Assembly (NCBI GenBank): GCA_947623455.1
Contig: OX392527.1
Coordinates: 53,860,401-53,924,400, forward strand
Source of the DNA: Mimachlamys varia
Lineage: Eukaryota > Mollusca > Bivalvia > Pectinida > Pectinidae
Length of the DNA stretch: 64,000 bases
Direction: 5' to 3'
Shown piece after piece: positions 46,553 through 59,728 of the stretch; within the stretch, counting starts at the first letter, position 1; each line of letters starts with the position of its first letter. The notes under the pieces were generated by a model. The model worked only from the letters and a program-made list of their open reading frames with translations, ran no database searches and was not told the DNA's origin. Made by a program: the position numbers and the translations under genes.

Positions 46553-47651
46553 TCTTTGAATCTGGTTATAAATAACTCTCGCTGTCTCTCCTATTGTTTT
46601 CACACAGCACTTGATCTTACGCACTAACCCACATTTCAAATTGGATATGAAGCTTAAAGATTGACTGAGTGCATGTGTATGGTGTGATAGAGTTTACAAC
46701 AGGTGATGTCCCACGATTTCTCGTTTTATTTTCACTTAGTTTTCACACAAACATGTTGGACTTGCTCAACAAGCATTTAGGTTTGAATTGAGCACATCTT
46801 TTAAGTTGATCAATAGGTTTATTTAAAAAAACATATATTTTTAAATTAAAACATTTGCTAACTTGTACAATAAGCGTGGACCAGTTATATTAAATTAAAA
46901 TTATGCTAACTTGTAGCACAAGCGTGCATGGTTAATTAAAAATATATAACTGCATGCTGTACAACAATGGATAGTAATATCAACTTAAAACCCAATTTGT
47001 AGAACATGTTCACGCGTGTATGGTTAACCTTAAATCGATATTTACTTATAGTCATATCAAGATGATGAATCAAAATCCATAGGTGTGCTCTTTGTCACGA
47101 CCTGTATGAAGCTCGCTATCGGACGGGTGGTGATACGCCCCCTACCTGTCGGGCAAGCGGTAACAGTTATCTTTTCTGGGGAGACACAAACTCGGTGTTA
47201 TGTGTAGTTTCGGTCTCCATTTATAAATATTGGAAATACATTGGATGCAAGCAAACCGATTTCATCTTCGGCAGTTACAGGTGGGTGGTGTATTATATAG
47301 AGCGGTATAACAATGATGCTCCCTTATTGTGGTATATATAGGAACATTGTTTTCAAATATCCATGTTTATATGACTGTGTATGTCCTTCACCCTTATTTT
47401 GCTGGAATTTGAAAAATGTATTATCTTGTCTTATACTCAGCTTAAAAAAATGTTTGATCGATCTCGATACTCTTTTTAAAATAATTGTATGTACAGGCGA
47501 GAACTCAAAATTAGTTGCATACAGGATATGCTTGTAATTTATTTCCGCGGTTTAGAAACTAGCTAGCGCATAATAAATATATTAAAATAAACACAATTAC
47601 AGACAAGTAATCAATACACGCATTAAGTTCAGATGATGGCATCATTAAAAA
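46553..47651. other. Unique spacer with a GC-richer island
   Basis: Between 46830 and 47030 there are three or four loose repeats of a block with GCTAACTTGTA and ACAAGCGTG. At 47090-47210 lies a GC-richer block (GCTATCGGACGGGTGGTGAT, CCCCCTACCTGTCGGGCAAG) that could be an exon remnant or an unlisted dispersed repeat; I cannot decide which. The frame at 47313-47537 has no support. Confidence 0.4.
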
Positions 47652-50600
47652 ATACTAACACTCAATTACACCATCATTTACATACACTAACACGCAATTA
47701 CACCATCACTTACATACATAAACACGCCATAACACCGTCACTTACATATACAATCACGCCTACACACACACTTCACATATATAAACACGCCTACACACTC
47801 CCTAAACATATACTAACACGCTTACACACTCACTACACATATACTAAGACGCATACAAACTCACTACACATATACTAACACGCCTACACACTCACTACAC
47901 ATATACTAACACGCCTACACACACACTCCACATATTAACACGCCTACACACCCACTACACATATTAAAACGTCTACACACCCACTCCACATATACTTTCA
48001 CGCCTACACACTCACTACACATATACTAACACGCCTACAAACTCACTACACATATACTAAGACGCATACAAACTCACTACACATATACTAACACGCCTAC
48101 ACACTCACTCCACATATATAAACACGCCTACACACTCCCTAAACATATACTAACAAGCTTACACACTCACTACACATATACTAAGACGCATACAAACTCA
48201 CTACACATATACTAACACGCCTACACACTCACTCCACATATTAACACGCCTACACACTCACTACACATATACTAACACGCCTACACACTCACTACACATA
48301 CACTAACACGCCTTCACACTCATTCCACATATTAACACGCCTACACACTCACTACACATATAATAACACGCCAACACACTCACTTCACATATAAAAACAC
48401 GCCTACACACTCACTACACATATACTAACACGCCTACACACTCACTCCACATATTAACACGCCTACACACCCACTTCACATATTAACACGCCTACACACT
48501 CACTACACATATACTAACACGCCTACACACTCACTCCACATATTAACACGCCTACACACCCACTTCACATATTAACACGCCTACACACTCACTACACATA
48601 TACTAACACGCCTACACACTCACTCCATATATTAACACGCCTACACACCCACTACACATATTAAAACGTCTACACACCCACTCCACATATACTTTCACGC
48701 CTACACACTCACTACACATATACTAACACGCCTACACATCCACTCCACAAATTAACACGCCTACACACTCACTCAACATATACTAACACGCTTACACACT
48801 CACTACACATATACTAACACGCTTACACACTCACTACACATATACTTACACGCCTACTCACTCACTACACATATACTTACACGCCTACTCACTCACTACA
48901 CATATACTAATACGCCTACACACTCACTACACATATAATAACACGCCTACACACTCACTACACATATACTTACACGCCTACACATTCACTACACATATTA
49001 ACACGCCTACACACTCACTCCACATATTAACACGCCTACACAGTCACTACACATATACTAGCACGTCTACACACCCACTCCACATATACTTTCACGCCTA
49101 CACACTCACTACACATATACTAACACGCCTACACACCCACTCCACAAATTAACACGCCTACACACTCACTCAACATATTAACCCGCCTACACACTCACTA
49201 CACATATACTAACACGCCTACACACTCACTACACATATACTTACACGCCTACTCACTCACTACACATATACTAACACGCCTACACACTCACTACACATAT
49301 AATAACACGCCTACACACTCACTACACATATACTTACACGCCTACTCACTCACCACACATATACTTACACGCCTACTCACGCACTACATATATAATAACA
49401 CGCCTACACACTCACTACACATATACTTACACGCCTACTCACTCACCACACATATACCAATACGCCTACACACTCACTACACATATAATAACACGCCTAC
49501 ACACTCACTACACATATACTTACACGCCTACACATTCACTACACATATACTAACACGCCTACACATTGACTACACATATAATAACATGCCTACTCACTCA
49601 CTACACATATAATAACACGCCTACTCACTCACTACATATATAATAACACGCTTACACACTCACTACACATATAATAACACGCCTACACATATACTAACAC
49701 GCCTACTCACTCACTACACATATACTTACACGCCTACTCACTCACTACACATATACTTACACGCCTACACACTCACTACACATATACTTACACGCCTACA
49801 CACTCACTACACATATACTTACACGCCTACACATTCACTACACATATTATAACACGCCTACACACTCGCTACACATATAATAACACGCCTACACACTCAC
49901 TACACATATACTAACACGCCTACACACTCACTACACATATACTTACACGCCTACTCACTCACTACACATATAATAACACGCCTACACACTCACTACACAT
50001 ATACCAACACGCCTACTCACTCACTACACATATAATAACACGCCTACTCACTCACTACACATATACTTACACGCCTACTCACTCACTACACATATAATAA
50101 CACGCCTACTCACTCACTACACATATAAAAACACACCTACCCACTCACTACACATATACTTACACGGCTACACACTCACTTCAAATATAATAACACGCCT
50201 ACTCACTCACTACACATATAAAAACACACCTACACATTCACTACACATATACTTACACGCCAATACTAACTACACATATACTAACACGCCTACACACTCA
50301 CTACATATATAATAACACGCTTACTCACTCTCTACACATATAATAACACGCCTACTCACTCACTACATATATAATAACACGCTTACTCACTCTCTACACA
50401 TATAATAACACGCCTACTCATTCACTACACATATACTAACACGCCTACACACTCACTACACATATACTTACACGCCTACTCACTCACTACACATATACTA
50501 ACACGCCTACACACTCACTACACATATAATAACACGCCTACACACTCACTACACATATACTTACACGCCTACTCACTCACCACACATATACTTACACGCC

Positions 50601-53600
50601 TACTCACGCACTACATATATAATAACACGCCTACACACTCACTACACATATACTTACACGCCTACTCACTCACCACACATATACCAATACGCCTACACAC
50701 TCACTACACATATAATAACACGCCTACACACTCACTACACATATACTTACACGCCTACACATTCACTACACATATACTAACACGCCTACACATTGACTAC
50801 ACATATAATAACATGCCTACTCACTCACTACACATATAATAACACGCCTACTCACTCACTACATATATAATAACACGCTTACACACTCACTACACATATA
50901 ATAACACGCCTACACATATAATAACACGCCTACACATTCACTACACATATTATAACACGCCTACACACTCGCTACACATATAATAACACGCCTACACACT
51001 CACTACACATATACTAACACGCCTACACACTCACTACACATATACTTATACGCCTACTCACTCACTACACATATAATAACACGCCTACACACTCACTACA
51101 CATATACCAACACGCCTACTCACTCACTACACATATAATAACACGCCTACTCACTCACTACACATATACTTACACGCCTACTCACTCACTACACATATAA
51201 TAACACGCCTACTCACTCACTACACATATAAAAACACACCTACCCACTCACTACACATATACTTACACGGCTACACACTCACTTCAAATATAATAACACG
51301 CCTACTCACTCACTACACATATAAAAACACACCTACACATTCACTACACATATACTTACACGCCAATACTAACTACACATATACTAACACGCCTACACAC
51401 TCACTACATATATAATAACACGCTTACTCACTCTCTACACATATAATAACACGCCTACTCACTCACTACATATATAATAACACGCTTACTCACTCTCTAC
51501 ACATATAATAACACGCCTACTCATTCACTACACATATAATAACACGCCTACACACTCACTTCACATATACTAACACGCCTACTCACTCACTACACATATA
51601 CTTACACGCCTACACACTCACTACATATATAATAACACGCTTACACACTCACTACACATATACTTACACGCCTACACATATAATAACACGCCTACACACT
51701 CACTTCACATATACTAACACGCCTACTCACTCACTACACATATACTTACACGCCTACACACTCACTACACATATACTTACACGCCTTCACACTCACTACA
51801 CATATACTTACACGCCTTCACATTCACTACACATATTATAACACGCCTACACACTCACTACACATATACTAACACGCCTACTCACTCACTTCACATATAA
51901 TAACACGCCTACACACTCACTACACATATAATAACACGCCTACACACTCACTTCACATATACTAACACGCCTACACACTCACTACATATATAATAACACG
52001 CCTACACACTCACTACATATATACTAACACGCCTACACACTTACTACACATATACTTACACGCCTACTCACTCACTACACATATACCAACACGCCTACTC
52101 ACTCACTACACATATAATAACACGCCTACTCACTCACTACACATATAATAACACGGCCACACACTCACTTCACATATAATAACACGCCTACTCACTCACT
52201 ACACATATAATAACACGCCTACTCACTCACTACACATATACTAACACGCCTACTCACTCACTTCACATATACTAACACGCCTACTCACTCACTACACATA
52301 TACTAACACGCCTACACACTCACTACACATATAATAACACGCCTACACACTCACTTCACATATGATAACACGCCTACTCACTCACTTCACATATACTAAC
52401 ACGCCTACTCACTCACTACACATATACTAACACGCCTACACACTCACTACACATATAATAACACGCCTACACACTCACTTCACATATAATAACACGCCTA
52501 CTCACTCACTACACATATACTTACACGCCTACACACTCACTACACATATAATAACACGCCAACACACTCACTACACATATACTTACACGGCTACACACTC
52601 ACTACACATATACTAACACGCCTACTCACTCACTACACATATAATAACACGCCAACACACTCACTACACATATAAAAACACGCCTACACACTCACTAAAC
52701 ATATACTAACACGCCTACTCACTCACTACACATATAAAAACACGCCTACACATTCACTACACATATACTTATACGCCAATACTAACTACACATATACTAA
52801 CACGCTTACTCACTCACTACATATATAATAACACGCTTACTCACTCTCTACACATATAATAACACGCCTACACACTCACTTCACATATAATAACACGCCT
52901 ACACACTCACTACACATATAAAAACACGCCTACTCACTCACTTCACATATAATAACACGCCTATACACTCACTTCACATATAATAACACGCCTACACACT
53001 CACTTCACATATAAAAACACGCCTACTCACTCACTACACATATACTTACACGCCTACACACTCACTACACATATAATAACACGCCTACACACTCACTACA
53101 CATATACTAACACGCCTACACACTCACTACACATATACTAACACGCCTACACACTCACTACACATATACTAACACGCCTACACACTCACTACACATATAA
53201 TAACACGCCTACTCACTCACTTCACATATAATAACACGCCTACACACTCACTACACATATTCTTACACGCCTACACACTCACTACACATATAATAACACG
53301 CCTACTCACTCACTTCACATATAATAACACGCCTACACACTCACTACACATATAATAACACGCCTACACACTCACTTCACATATAATAACACGCCTACAC
53401 ACTCACTTCACATATAATAACACGCCTACTCACTCACTACACATATACTAACACGCCTACACACTCACTACACATATAATAACACGCCTACACACTCACT
53501 TCACATATAATAACACGCCTACTCACTCACTACACATATACTTACACGCCTACACACTCACTACACATATAATAACACGCCAACACACTCACTACACATA

Positions 53601-53750
53601 TATTTACACGGCTACACACTCACTACACATATACTAACACGCCTACTCACTCACTACACATATAATAACACGCCAACACACTCACTACACATATAAAAAC
53701 ACGCCAACACACTCACTACACATATACTTACACGCCTACTCACTCACTAC
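47652..53750. repeat. 31-bp minisatellite array (longest in the window)
   Basis: About 197 units with CACGCCTACACACTCACTAC followed by ACATATACTAA. Variants include ACATATAATAA, ACATATACTTA, CTACTCACTC, CACTTCACAT, and shorter ACATATTAA units. The plus strand has about one G per unit. A block of about 1.2 kb is duplicated in tandem: CACCACACAT at 49351 recurs at 50578 (offset 1227), while CAATACTAAC at 50261 recurs at 51364 (offset 1103). The 124-bp difference equals a four-unit deletion in one copy. Confidence 0.97.
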
Positions 53751-54395
53751 AAATTTTAAGATTAGAAAATATGCTTTTATCTAGCCAAGTTCAGACATGA
53801 ATCCAAGCTGTTAGTTTTTTCGTTCGTTAAATTCATGCGCAAGAACATTCTTTTTTCCTCAATATATATTCATACCTATGCAATTGTTTAATACAACGGT
53901 TTATCTGTTCCCACACTGAAATGTTAGATAAAAGCACACTCACTAGGAATTTGATTCAGGTTTTCTCCGGCTAAGCGGAAACTTAAATCATGCGGAAATT
54001 CACTAACATCGTATCTTTTCGTGTTATTGGAATCTGACATTTAATCTGATATATGCAAATGATTTAATAAATGTTACATGTAAATATACCAAAATGACCA
54101 TCTATTATTAACCTTAAGAACAAGTCAAGGTGAAATTAATATGACGTTGTAATGTATTCAATATGTGGATCCAAACTTCGTTTATGAAAAGAAAAGAAGA
54201 TATTGCTTGTCTCCAAATGTGTTTGCTAAGTGATTCACTTACCTATTTTAGGATTCTGATCGGTGATAGCATTTAGAGTGTTATATGTCTAAGGTCGCGG
54301 TAAAGGTTACTTGAAATACATCTGTGATTGAGTTTTATCTAAACAGTTTTAAGCAGACATCTAGTTGGACCATTGTTTCCACTTTTAACATACAC
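53751..54395. other. Unique AT-rich spacer
   Basis: No gene or repeat is recognised. Confidence 0.5.
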
Positions 54396-54717
54396 AGGGG
54401 CGTAGCTTCCTATACGGGGATACAAAGGTGCGTTCACATAATTTTCATAAAAAATAAAACATTTGAAATACATTTGTAATAAAAAATGAGACCATTGTAC
54501 AAACAATAAGCGTTATACGACCGAAAATTGGCACTAGAACACGTTAAAATGCTCCAAAGACCTTTAGGAAATCAAATTTTGTTGTTTTGTTTCAGACCCC
54601 CCTTCCGGGAGGTGGACGTACATGTATCCCCCTCCCGTACCTACCCCTCCTAGCGATTCGGGTACTGTCTTCGTTACCACATCTGTGTAAACTTCAAAAC
54701 ACCCCTAGCTACGCCGT
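54396..54717. mobile_element. Probable non-autonomous DNA transposon
   Basis: The left end CACAGGGGCGTAGCTTCC and the right end CACCCCTAGCTACGCC are imperfect inverted copies. The interior holds a GC-rich patch (GGGAGGTGGACGTACATGTA, then CCCCCTCCCGTACC) and AT-rich filler without a frame. CAGGGGCGTAGC-type ends are common in marine invertebrates, and I suspect a hAT-like origin. No clear target duplication could be defined. Confidence 0.45.
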
Positions 54718-55127
54718 TTCTTACATGTAGGTTATGAATAGGTAACAGATTATCACAACCAATGATTTTGTTGTAACGTTCTCTACGGTTAAATTGAAAC
54801 GTTGACATTTCGCTTAATTGTGATGTCAAAGTAAAACATCCTGTTAAACAGACTTAGATATGTCAACCACCCAGACAGGTCAAACAGGGAAATATGGGGA
54901 ATTAAAGATGTTTAGACAAAACAAGGTAGGCATGAGAGAAGAAATAAAGATAAGGAACGTTTAATGTTATTGTTGTTTCTTTTTTTTTTGTCACACGAAC
55001 AATGATAGTTTACCAAAAGCTACCAGGACTATGATGAGAAAATTGCATTTCATGAAGGACTGAAAAAACTTTCATCAAATATAAACTGTAAAAAGCATTT
55101 GGATAATAAGTTTTATTGTATTTTTTA
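54718..55127. other. Unique spacer
   Basis: Nothing is recognised. Confidence 0.5.
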
Positions 55128-55275
55128 AGCTTCCGGAACACGTGGTATACTTTTGTTGGTCTATTCAAAGCTCACCGTGTAAATCAAAGTTTCATTTTTT
55201 TTATATTTTCCCCTTATGTTTAATCGATACTTGTAGTCAGATTATTACTTTGTTGACGATTTGATATTCTCTTAT
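55128..55275 (+). repeat. Dispersed ~200-bp repeat, copy 6
   Basis: CTTCCGGAACACGTGGTATA, TCACCGTGTAAATC, CCTTATGTTTAATCGATACT, TACTTTGTTGACGATTTG, TCTCTTATTTTTTTCTAAG. The last block matches copy 2 particularly well. Confidence 0.65.
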
Positions 55276-55422
55276 TTTTTTCTAAGAAAATTTCTAAATT
55301 TTGAATATCGCTTCAATTCTTCCGCCAAAACATTTTCCTTACTGACAATGGTGACAAGATACAGCTGGGACGTTTACGTATGGAATCCTTCTCGAGTACA
55401 TTTTTTATCTGGAGAACGAAAT

Positions 55423-55516
55423 CGACGTGATTTTATACTTGATTTTGTCGTTCTAGCATGATGGCAACACGACGTGATTTTATACTTGATTTTGTCGTTC
55501 TAGCATGATGGCAACA
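55423..55516. repeat. 47-bp exact tandem duplication
   Basis: A block beginning CGACGTGATTTTATACTTGA and ending GCATGATGGCAACA is present twice in direct succession without a mismatch. This is a nascent minisatellite. Confidence 0.9.
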
Positions 55517-55830
55517 CGACGAGGCGTATGTACAGGATAGGGAACTGGATATCATTAGCCACAATTTTAATCGAAATGAAATACATCCTATGTAATTATT
55601 TCACGGGTGTATCATTTAATTTGAATTAACGCGAAAACACGATATAAAAGAGTCCCATTTTTTTACCTGATCATCGACCATTGCAGTCGTTTGTATTTGT
55701 CAGCCAGTCCTAACATACCTGAGCGGATACGGGAAGCTTCCATTATCAGTAAGACTCCGTATGGTATGTAGCAAGCTACAGCCAGTGGCTTAACATGCAT
55801 CGAACATCGCGTATACTTGAAACATTTGAC
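55517..55830. other. Unique spacer
   Basis: No gene or element is recognised. Confidence 0.5.
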
Positions 55831-56667
55831 TATTTAGTTTCTAGGTACATGTAAGTACCAATATTGACTATTTAGTTTCTAGGTACATGTAAGTACCAAT
55901 ATTGACTATTTAGTTTCTAGGTACATGTAAGTACCAATATTGACTATTTAGTTTCTAGGTACATGTAAGTACCAATATTGACTATTTAGTTTCTAGGTAC
56001 ATGTAAGTACCAATATTGACTATTTAGTTTCTAGGTACATTTAAGTACCAATATTGACTATTTAGTTTCTAGGTACATGTAAGTACCAATATTGACTATT
56101 TAGTTTCTAGGTACATGTAAGTACCAATATTGACTATTTAGTTTCTAGGTACATGTAAGTACCAATATTGACTATTTAGTTTCTAGGTACATGTAAGTAC
56201 CAATATTGACTAATTAGTTTCTAGGTACATGTAAGTACCAATATTGATCTATTTAGTTTCTAGGTACATGTAAGTACCAATATTGACTAATTAGTTTCTA
56301 GGTACATGTAAGTACCAATATTGATCTATTTAGTTTCTAGGTACATTTAAGTACCAATATTGACTATTTAGTTTCTAGGTACATGTAAGTACCAATATTG
56401 ACTAATTAGTTTCTAGGTACATGTAAGTACCAATATCGACTATTTAGTTTCTAGGTACATTTAAGTACCAATATTGACTAATTAGTTTCTAGGTACATGT
56501 AAGTACCAATATCGACTATTTAGTTTCTAGGTACATGTAAGTACCAATATTGACTAATTAGTTTCTAGGTACATGTAAGTACCAATATTGACTATTTAGT
56601 TTCTAGGTACATGTAAGTACCAATATTGACTATTTAGTTTCTAGGTACATGTAAGTACCAATATTGA
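55831..56667. repeat. 38-bp minisatellite array
   Basis: About 22 units with TATTTAGTTTCTAGGTACAT and GTAAGTACCAATATTGAC. The segment GGTACATGTAAGTACC is an inverted repeat, so each unit can form a small hairpin. Variants ACATTTAAG, GACTAATTAG and TTGATCTATTT occur in linked pairs. Confidence 0.97.
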
Positions 56668-57598
56668 TGCTGCGACATTTATTTTGTTCTGTGGATGATA
56701 GAGTCGTTCAATGTAAAAACACGAAAGGAGATCAGCTTACGTTTACTAATTTAGGAAATACTTATTAGTTTACTAAGAATTAAGCTTGTTACTCTCAGTT
56801 TTATGATTTTCCAAGTTACTATTTATGGCTATTAATCAGTTGATCTGTTTGATATGTGTAGAAGTTAATTGATGACGAATGAAAAAAGAATAATTGAATG
56901 TTTTAACGGTAAAAGAATGGACAATAAGCCAGACGATGGTCTAAAGAAAGTCAATTTTCTTACGAGTAACTGCATGCATTTTTGTATATTTCGTGATTCT
57001 TTCGTGTGATGTGGCTTGTTATTGAGAGAAGACGGTAAACATAGACTATTTTTGGTTTTGGATTGCTCTATTTATATTGATAAGGATCAATAAAAAGACA
57101 CATTTTTTGCGCAACAAAGCTTTGCAAATAAATAAACATGAATGTTCTTTTTTTTCTATTCTGCCGTCAAAATTTAAGATATTTGTATGTTGATAGAAGA
57201 CTCATAGAACATAACGAATATCTATTTATAGTTAGTATTCCTTAGTGAATGGAGTGAAACACAATTATTTCAGTATATTTTCGCGTACGGTATTCACTCT
57301 TATGTAACACCGTTTCTACCACAATATGTGGGTGATATTCAACTCTAATGGTATCAAATTATAATTACAACTGTTGAATAATAATTCTGTTTATACCTTA
57401 CGCGGAATAATATCTAAACGCATTTTGATTTGTTGACCTGGTGACCTTTCACCTGAACAATGGCTGATGACGGCATCATTTGGCGGGAAATTACGATCCG
57501 CTAATTTACGCCCATGTTGTTCGTCTTTCATTTATATTTGATTCAATGATAAACTGCTGTTTTCAGATAAAATTGTGGCAGAAATAGGTCACACATTT
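56668..57598. other. Unique AT-rich spacer
   Basis: No gene or repeat is recognised. Confidence 0.5.
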
Positions 57599-57744
57599 TG
57601 TGGTTGTTGGATATGGTATTTATTTCAGTCATGTTAGTTAATTTTCCAAATTTACAAAAGACACTCACTAAAGCTCGTGTCAATTGTAAGTTTTGAAAAT
57701 TAACGAATTCGGGTGAAATAAATATCATATCTAACAACCACTGG
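57599..57744. mobile_element. Foldback (MITE-like) element
   Basis: The left arm 57599-57656 (TGTGGTTGTTGGATATGGTA, then TTTATTTCA, then TTAATTTTCCAAA) faces a diverged reverse complement at 57688-57744 (TTTTGAAAATTAACG, then TGAAATAAATATCATATC, then TAACAACCA). The central loop is about 30 bp. The minus-strand open frame at 57543-57797 runs across it and is not a gene. Confidence 0.55.
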
Positions 57745-57799
57745 TTGTGCATTACAGCTGATTTATGGTCTCCTAAAAGATGACGTAACACACACATAC

Positions 57800-58149
57800 C
57801 TTTTAAATTTAGTAATAGATACAGTATGCCGAGAAAAATGAATTAAATTTAAGCTTGATTTTCCTTTCGTGACAACCAAAATCAGCATAAATGAGTGGAT
57901 AATGATACATAGATATAGTACAATAACGGTTATACGTAACACACTGACGAGACTGCGGTCTCCTGTGCCCATCAGGTAGAACGACATGTGACCTGTGGTT
58001 TGACGCGTTATAGGGAATTGTAATCCTTTTGAGAACACATAGTTGCCGCTCCAGGTACGGGTGTTTTGTGTGAGGAGAAGTAGTGGTTGAGGAGTATTAA
58101 CTATTAATCCAGTCATTTTATATATTCTCTTTTCATCTTTTCGTTTCAA
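57800..58149 (-). CDS. Candidate exon of an unknown membrane protein
   Basis: A minus-strand open frame starts with ATG at 58149, with a second ATG at 58116, and runs to a good donor, AAAAG/GTATGT. The peptide has a hydrophilic N-terminal part containing NTRTWSGNYVFSKGLQF, then one clear transmembrane helix (SVLRITVIVLYLCIIIHSFM), then a basic stretch. GC content is raised over 57950-58110 compared with the flanks. I do not recognise the family. The foldback element lies downstream in the putative intron and the SINE just upstream. No second exon is visible, so it could be a remnant. Confidence 0.35.
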
Positions 58150-58179
58150 GTCTAGTTGTTCACGGTATGTGTTTAATCG

Positions 58180-58390
58180 ATGGCTGAGTGGTTAAGGTGT
58201 TCCAACATTCTAACACTAGCCCTCAACCTCTGGTGTTGCGAGTACGAAATTCACGTGGGGCAGCTGCCAGGCAGTGACCATAGGTTGGTGGTTTTTCTCC
58301 GGCTACTCCGGTTTTCTTCCACCTCCAAAATCTGGGGCATCTTTAAATGACCCTGGCTGTTAATATGACGAAAAATAAAATAAATAAACC
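58180..58390 (+). mobile_element. tRNA-derived SINE, copy 5
   Basis: TGGCTGAGTGGTTAAGGTG (A box), GTTGCGAGTACGAAATTC (degraded B box), then the family body (CTACTCCGGTTTTCTTCCAC) and tail (TGACCCTGGCTGTTAATATG, ending ATAAACC). The damaged B box suggests an old, inactive copy. Confidence 0.82.
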
Positions 58391-58815
58391 AACATGTAAA
58401 CAATATACGATATAATGATGTTATACCGGGATACATGTTCATGTTATAGCTTTAAACTTACCATTGTACAAAATAAAAACAAAAAACAAACTTCTGTAAA
58501 GGAATATAAACCGAAAGTTGTTAAACAGTAACGAAGATTCATGCATTTGAACACACAGGTAGACACTGTGTAGTATAGCTTTATTCTAAAACTGTTCTAT
58601 CAATACAGAAAGATTGATATGTCGGCAAGTATGGGGTTTGTGATTAACGGCAGGTATAGGGTTTGTGATTAAAAAACAATAAAAGTAAAAAGTAGAAAAG
58701 TCGAAAGGTAGAAAAAGAATTGAAACAAATTATCATTTACTTTAAGCATACCATAGGATTACGATCAATGTCCTTGAAATGATTTCCCTAAGCCCTTGCT
58801 AGTCTCTTGATACAG
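58391..58815. other. Unique spacer
   Basis: A short direct repeat (GGGTTTGTGATTAA, twice, 58634-58671) occurs. No gene is seen. Confidence 0.5.
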
Positions 58816-59069
58816 TGAGGGTTTTTACAAATAGGGCTGTTATCATTGGTCAATATGTGTCAATAACACTATATGGGCAGATGAGTAAACATGATGTTTG
58901 TCCACAGCTAACATACGACAACAACTATCTGTACCCTGTACCTCCCAGGACAACGCTACCTTGTTCAGACAGATATAATGATACTCAGTATGAAATACTG
59001 AATTACTCTGTCATAGCTGGTGACTATGCACTTAATTGCTCACCGACAAATCTAAAATTTAGAGCTTAA
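58816..59069 (+). CDS. Possible terminal exon, extracellular-like peptide
   Basis: After an acceptor-like TCTCTTGATACAG the frame stays open for about 84 codons to TAA at 59067-59069. It includes AVIIGQYVSITLYGQ and several cysteines spaced over DVCPQL, TLPCSD and ALNCS. GQYVSI-type strands occur near the end of fucolectin/F5-8-type lectin domains, but that similarity is slight. The 69-bp array starts 17 bp after the stop. No upstream exon is visible. Confidence 0.25.
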
Positions 59070-59085
59070 TCGATATGTAGAACAA

Positions 59086-59728
59086 ATACCCTGGACCGTG
59101 ATCACTTACAGTAACATAGTTGTACTCTGTATATAAGCTGGAACAAAGTTAAATATACCCTGGACCGTGATCACTTACAGGAACATAGTTGTACTCTGTA
59201 TATAAGCTGGAACAAAGTTAAATATACCCTGGACCGTGATCACTTACAGGAACATAGTTGTACTCTGTATATATGCTGGAACAAAGTTAAATATACCATG
59301 GGCCGTGATCACTTACAGTAACATAGTTGTACTCTGTATATATGCTGGAACAAAGTTAAATATACCCTGGACCGTGATCACTTACAGGAACATAGTTGTA
59401 CTCTGTATATATGCTGGAGCAAAGTTAAATATACCCTGGGCCGTGATCACTTACAGTAACATAGTTGTACTCTGTATATATGCTGGAACAAAGTTAAATA
59501 TACCCTGGGCCGTGATCACTTACAGTAACATAGTTGTACTCTGTATATAAGCTGAAACAAGGTTAAATATACCCTGGACCGTGATCACTTACAGGAACAT
59601 AGTTGTACTCTGTATATATGCTGGAACAAAGTTAAATATACCCTGGACCGTGATCACTTACAGGAACATAGTTGTACTCTGTATATATGCTGGAACAAAG
59701 TTAAATATACCCTGGGCCGTGATCACTC
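59086..59728. repeat. 69-bp minisatellite array
   Basis: About nine units with CCCTGGACCGTGATCACTTA, then CAGGAACATAGTTGTACTCT, then a GTATATAAGCTGGAACAAAG segment. The unit is a multiple of three, so 23-residue frames are open where TATATATG replaces TATATAAG. The variants GGACC/GGGCC and CAGGAAC/CAGTAAC are linked. Confidence 0.96.
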
